Shown here piece by piece: positions 62,051 through 64,000 of a stretch of 64,000 nt of DNA (position 1 is the stretch's first letter; every line of letters starts with the position of its first letter). A model generated the notes under the pieces. It had not been told where the DNA came from and did no database searches. It was given only the letters and a program-made list of their open reading frames with translations. Source of the DNA: Rhizobium sp. CG5 (GTDB lineage: Bacteria; Pseudomonadota; Alphaproteobacteria; Rhizobiales; Rhizobiaceae); NCBI RefSeq assembly GCF_023701945.1, contig NZ_JABAEF010000002.1, positions 124,001 through 188,000 of the forward strand, written 5' to 3'. Made by a program: the position numbers and the translations under genes.

Positions 62051-62764
62051 ATGTCATCATCGCATATCTACACGGCCTATGACGAAGACCTGAAATACCT
62101 GATGCGCCGGATCTCCGAAATGGGTGGCCTGGCCGAACAGATGGTCGGCGAATCCATGCGGGCATTGGTGAATTCCGATGGCGCTTTGGCCCAGAAGGTC
62201 ATCTCCGACGACGTCATCATGGACAATGCCGAGCGGGAAATCGGCGACAAGGCGATCATCACGATCGCCCGCCGCCAGCCCGTTGCCTCCGACCTTCGCG
62301 AGATCATCGGCGCGCTGCGCATTGCCAGCGATCTGGAACGGGTCGGCGACCTGGCCAAGAGCAATGCCAAGCGCGTCATGGTCGTACAGGAATCCGGCAT
62401 TCCCCGCACGCTCGCCCGCGGCATTGAACACCTCTCGGAACTGGCACTCGTCCAGCTCAAGGAAGTGCTCGACGTCTACACGACGCGCTCGGCCGAAAAA
62501 GCCAAATCGATCCGCGACCGCGACGATGAGATCGACGCGATCTATACGTCGCTGTTCCGCGAACTGCTCACCTATATGATGGAAGATCCGCGCAATATCA
62601 CCACCTGCACGCATCTGCTGTTCTGCGCCAAGAATATCGAGCGTATCGGTGACCACGCGACCAACATCGCTGAAACCATCTATTACATGGCGACCGGCGC
62701 ACAGCCGGAGGGTGAGCGTCCGAAGGATGACCTGACGTCGACTGTTGGCGTCTCTGCCGAGTAA
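62051..62764 (+). CDS. phoU: Phosphate-signalling protein PhoU
   Basis: 237 residues, two three-helix bundles. The metal-cluster motifs E/DxxxD recur: DNAEREIGDKAI, ASDLERVGDLAKSNAKR in the first half and RDRDDEIDAI, AKNIERIGDHATNIAE in the second. It links PstSCAB state to PhoR and restrains uptake. Start: ATG 62051 has AAGGA eight bases upstream; ATG 62045 nearly abuts that site. It lies 46 bases after pstB. Confidence 0.95.
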   Translation: MSSSHIYTAYDEDLKYLMRRISEMGGLAEQMVGESMRALVNSDGALAQKVISDDVIMDNAEREIGDKAIITIARRQPVASDLREIIGALRIASDLERVGDLAKSNAKRVMVVQESGIPRTLARGIEHLSELALVQLKEVLDVYTTRSAEKAKSIRDRDDEIDAIYTSLFRELLTYMMEDPRNITTCTHLLFCAKNIERIGDHATNIAETIYYMATGAQPEGERPKDDLTSTVGVSAE

Positions 62765-62797
62765 TGATGTTTCCCGCCTGAAGGGGTACGTGAGCAA

Positions 62798-63481
62798 ATG
62801 CTGCCGAAAATAGCTGTGGTTGAGGACGAAGAAGCACTGAGCGTGCTTCTTCGCTACAACCTGGAAGCCGAGGGCTACGAGGTTGAGGCCATTCTTCGTG
62901 GCGACGAAGCGGAACTGCGCCTGCAGGAACGGGTACCCGACCTGCTGATCCTCGATTGGATGCTGCCGGGCGTGTCGGGCATCGAATTGTGCCGGCGCCT
63001 GCGCATGCGGCCGGAGACCGAGCGTCTGCCGATCATCATGTTGACGGCGCGCGGCGAGGAAAGCGAACGGGTTCGCGGCCTTGCAACCGGCGCCGACGAC
63101 TATGTCGTCAAGCCGTTCTCGACGCCGGAACTGATGGCCCGCGTCAAGGCCATGCTGCGTCGGGCGCGTCCCGAAGTGCTGTCCAGCGTGCTGCGCTGCG
63201 GCGACATCGAACTCGACCGCGAAACGCACCGGGTTCACCGCAAGAGCCGCGAAGTCCGCCTCGGACCGACCGAATTCCGGCTTCTCGAATTCCTGATGGC
63301 GTCGCCGGGCCGGGTCTTCTCCCGCTCGCAGCTACTCGACGGCGTCTGGGGACATGACATCTATGTCGATGAGCGCACGGTCGACGTTCATGTTGGACGC
63401 CTGCGCAAGGCGCTCAACTTTTCCAGCATGCAGGATGTGATCCGCACGGTTCGCGGCGCAGGCTATTCGATGGAAGCCTGA
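62798..63481 (+). CDS. phoB: Phosphate-regulon response regulator
   Basis: 227 residues. Receiver with Asp53 (LLILDWMLPG), LTARGEE and VVKPFSTPEL; then an OmpR/PhoB winged helix (LGPTEFRLLEFLMASPGRVFSRSQLLDGVWG split at LEFLM; TVDVHVGRLRKAL; RTVRGAGYSME). It binds the Pho boxes before pstS. Last gene of the cluster; an intrinsic terminator follows. Confidence 0.96.
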   Translation: MLPKIAVVEDEEALSVLLRYNLEAEGYEVEAILRGDEAELRLQERVPDLLILDWMLPGVSGIELCRRLRMRPETERLPIIMLTARGEESERVRGLATGADDYVVKPFSTPELMARVKAMLRRARPEVLSSVLRCGDIELDRETHRVHRKSREVRLGPTEFRLLEFLMASPGRVFSRSQLLDGVWGHDIYVDERTVDVHVGRLRKALNFSSMQDVIRTVRGAGYSMEA

Positions 63482-63510
63482 GCGCCGGCTGAAGCACGCA
63501 AACGAAAACG

Positions 63511-63537
63511 AAAAAACGGGCAAGGGCCCGTTTTTTT
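63511..63537 (+). terminator. Terminator after phoB
   Basis: ACGGGC/GCCCGT stem with a 4-base loop, an A run before it and seven T residues after it (63531-63537). It lies 30 bases past the phoB stop; the A run makes it potentially bidirectional. Confidence 0.88.
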
Positions 63538-63612
63538 GTATTGATGGATAGTGCTGAAACAGGCAGGCCTGTGTGCGGCCGAAATTGGCGCTTCCGGCAT
63601 GACCGGTCGAGC

Positions 63613-63645
63613 AGGACCTTCGAACCGGGTTGGCCCGAAGGTCCT
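63613..63645. repeat. 10-bp inverted repeat at the gcrA 3' end
   Basis: AGGACCTTCG (63613-63622) and CGAAGGTCCT (63636-63645), perfect arms with a 13-base loop, between phoB and the convergent gcrA. No T tract in either direction. It may stabilise the gcrA mRNA end. Confidence 0.55.
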
Positions 63646-63653
63646 GGCGAGAG

Positions 63654-64000
63654 TTAGCGCGCTGCCTTGCGCCGTTCGCCGACCGGCTGATAGGCCATCT
63701 TGGCGTGATAGGCGCAATAGGGCGACGCATCCGGGGAATCGCAGCCACAGAAGTGGAAGTCGTCCTTCATCGGATCGCCGACGGGCCATTTGCAGGTCCG
63801 TTCGGTCAGGTCGGTCAGCAACAGTTTCTTGGAGATCGGCACCACCACATTGCTGGGGCGGACGACTTCCACTTCCTCGTGGCCGTCGATTTCGACCTCT
63901 TCCTTGATCATCGTTGCGCCATCGGCACGGGTGACCGTGCGGGTGGTGACGCGCGAGGCGAAATTCGGCGCCCGCGGCGCGGACGTGGTGCGCTGCTTGG
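63654..64000 (-). CDS. gcrA: GcrA-family cell-cycle regulator, C-terminal part
   Basis: The last 115 residues are visible; the N-terminal HTH lies beyond the window. The C-terminal signature CKWPVGDPMKDDFHFCGC, SPYCAYHAKMAYQPV with four conserved Cys/His positions is typical of GcrA, which binds sigma-70 and methylated GAnTC promoter sites to drive S-phase transcription in alphaproteobacteria. The frame is open to 64000. An internal ATG at 63911 is not the real start. Confidence 0.9.
   Translation of the reverse strand, partial: KQRTTSAPRAPNFASRVTTRTVTRADGATMIKEEVEIDGHEEVEVVRPSNVVVPISKKLLLTDLTERTCKWPVGDPMKDDFHFCGCDSPDASPYCAYHAKMAYQPVGERRKAAR

Noticed and set aside
1..64000. CRISPR array, prophage or transposon
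   Set aside because: No regularly spaced repeats, cas genes, integrases, transposases or phage structural genes were found on either strand.

Overview
This is a GC-rich, gene-dense chromosomal segment of an alphaproteobacterium, most likely a member of the Rhizobiaceae (Rhizobium/Agrobacterium group). Supporting signs are the rpmH-rnpA pair at the left edge, a GcrA-family cell-cycle regulator at the right edge, candidate EcfG general-stress promoters (GGAAC-N16-GTT types), a CtrA-like box, a 670-residue chemoreceptor ending in NWEEF, and a phoR-pstSCAB-phoU-phoB block. No transposase, integrase, phage gene, CRISPR array or rRNA was seen. The window reads as stable core and accessory chromosome, not as a mobile island.

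Layout. 0-5 kb: rpmH/rnpA (minus strand), a chemoreceptor, a membrane histidine kinase and tRNA-Arg(ACG). 5-10 kb: a succinate/acetate CoA-transferase, a BigR/SqrR-like ArsR repressor divergent from trxC, a lipoprotein hydrolase and a proline-racemase-family enzyme. 10.2-14.7 kb: a signalling island made of a single-domain response regulator behind a CtrA-like box, a secreted molybdopterin-domain-like protein, a hybrid histidine kinase with HPt, and a REC-HD-GYP phosphodiesterase. 14.8-20.8 kb: pyrC, two small membrane proteins (DUF3096, DUF1269), pyrE, fructokinase, a HIT protein and pgi. 20.9-30.9 kb: fadD, PRC-barrel and BON stress-type proteins, galE, glgX, an SDR, a response regulator, an FAD oxidoreductase and a sulfite-oxidase-like enzyme; several of these carry EcfG-type promoters. 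31.2-39.2 kb: a DsbA-like protein, glycerate kinase, a membrane patatin and an ATPase/FtsX-permease/AttH-lipocalin operon. 39.3-48.8 kb: valine-catabolic mmsB and HIBYL-CoA hydrolase, a GMC oxidoreductase, a complete LIV-type importer, and a divergent LysR regulator with palindromic operators. 48.8-54.6 kb: fcl-gmd (GDP-fucose), tRNA-Thr(CGT), a DUF1176 protein, nitronate monooxygenase and an unrecognised membrane protein. 54.6-63.5 kb: ppk2 followed by phoR-pstSCAB-phoU-phoB with a triple Pho box and an intercistronic terminator. 63.65 kb onward: the 3' end of gcrA.

How parts work together. ppk2, PhoR/PhoB, PstSCAB and PhoU form a phosphate sensing, uptake and polyphosphate module. Three promoter regions between 22.9 and 28.9 kb match the EcfG consensus, so this stretch looks like a local cluster of general-stress genes. 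Two distant genes, fadD and the nitronate monooxygenase gene, share a closely related palindromic operator, so one regulator may link fatty-acid activation to nitronate detoxification. The LIV importer, GMC oxidoreductase, HIBYL-CoA hydrolase and 3-hydroxyisobutyrate dehydrogenase lie in one direction and may form one LysR-controlled uptake-and-catabolism unit.

All functional calls rest on reading protein motifs and sequence context by eye; no database search was possible. Where start codons are ambiguous the chosen start and its rivals are stated.
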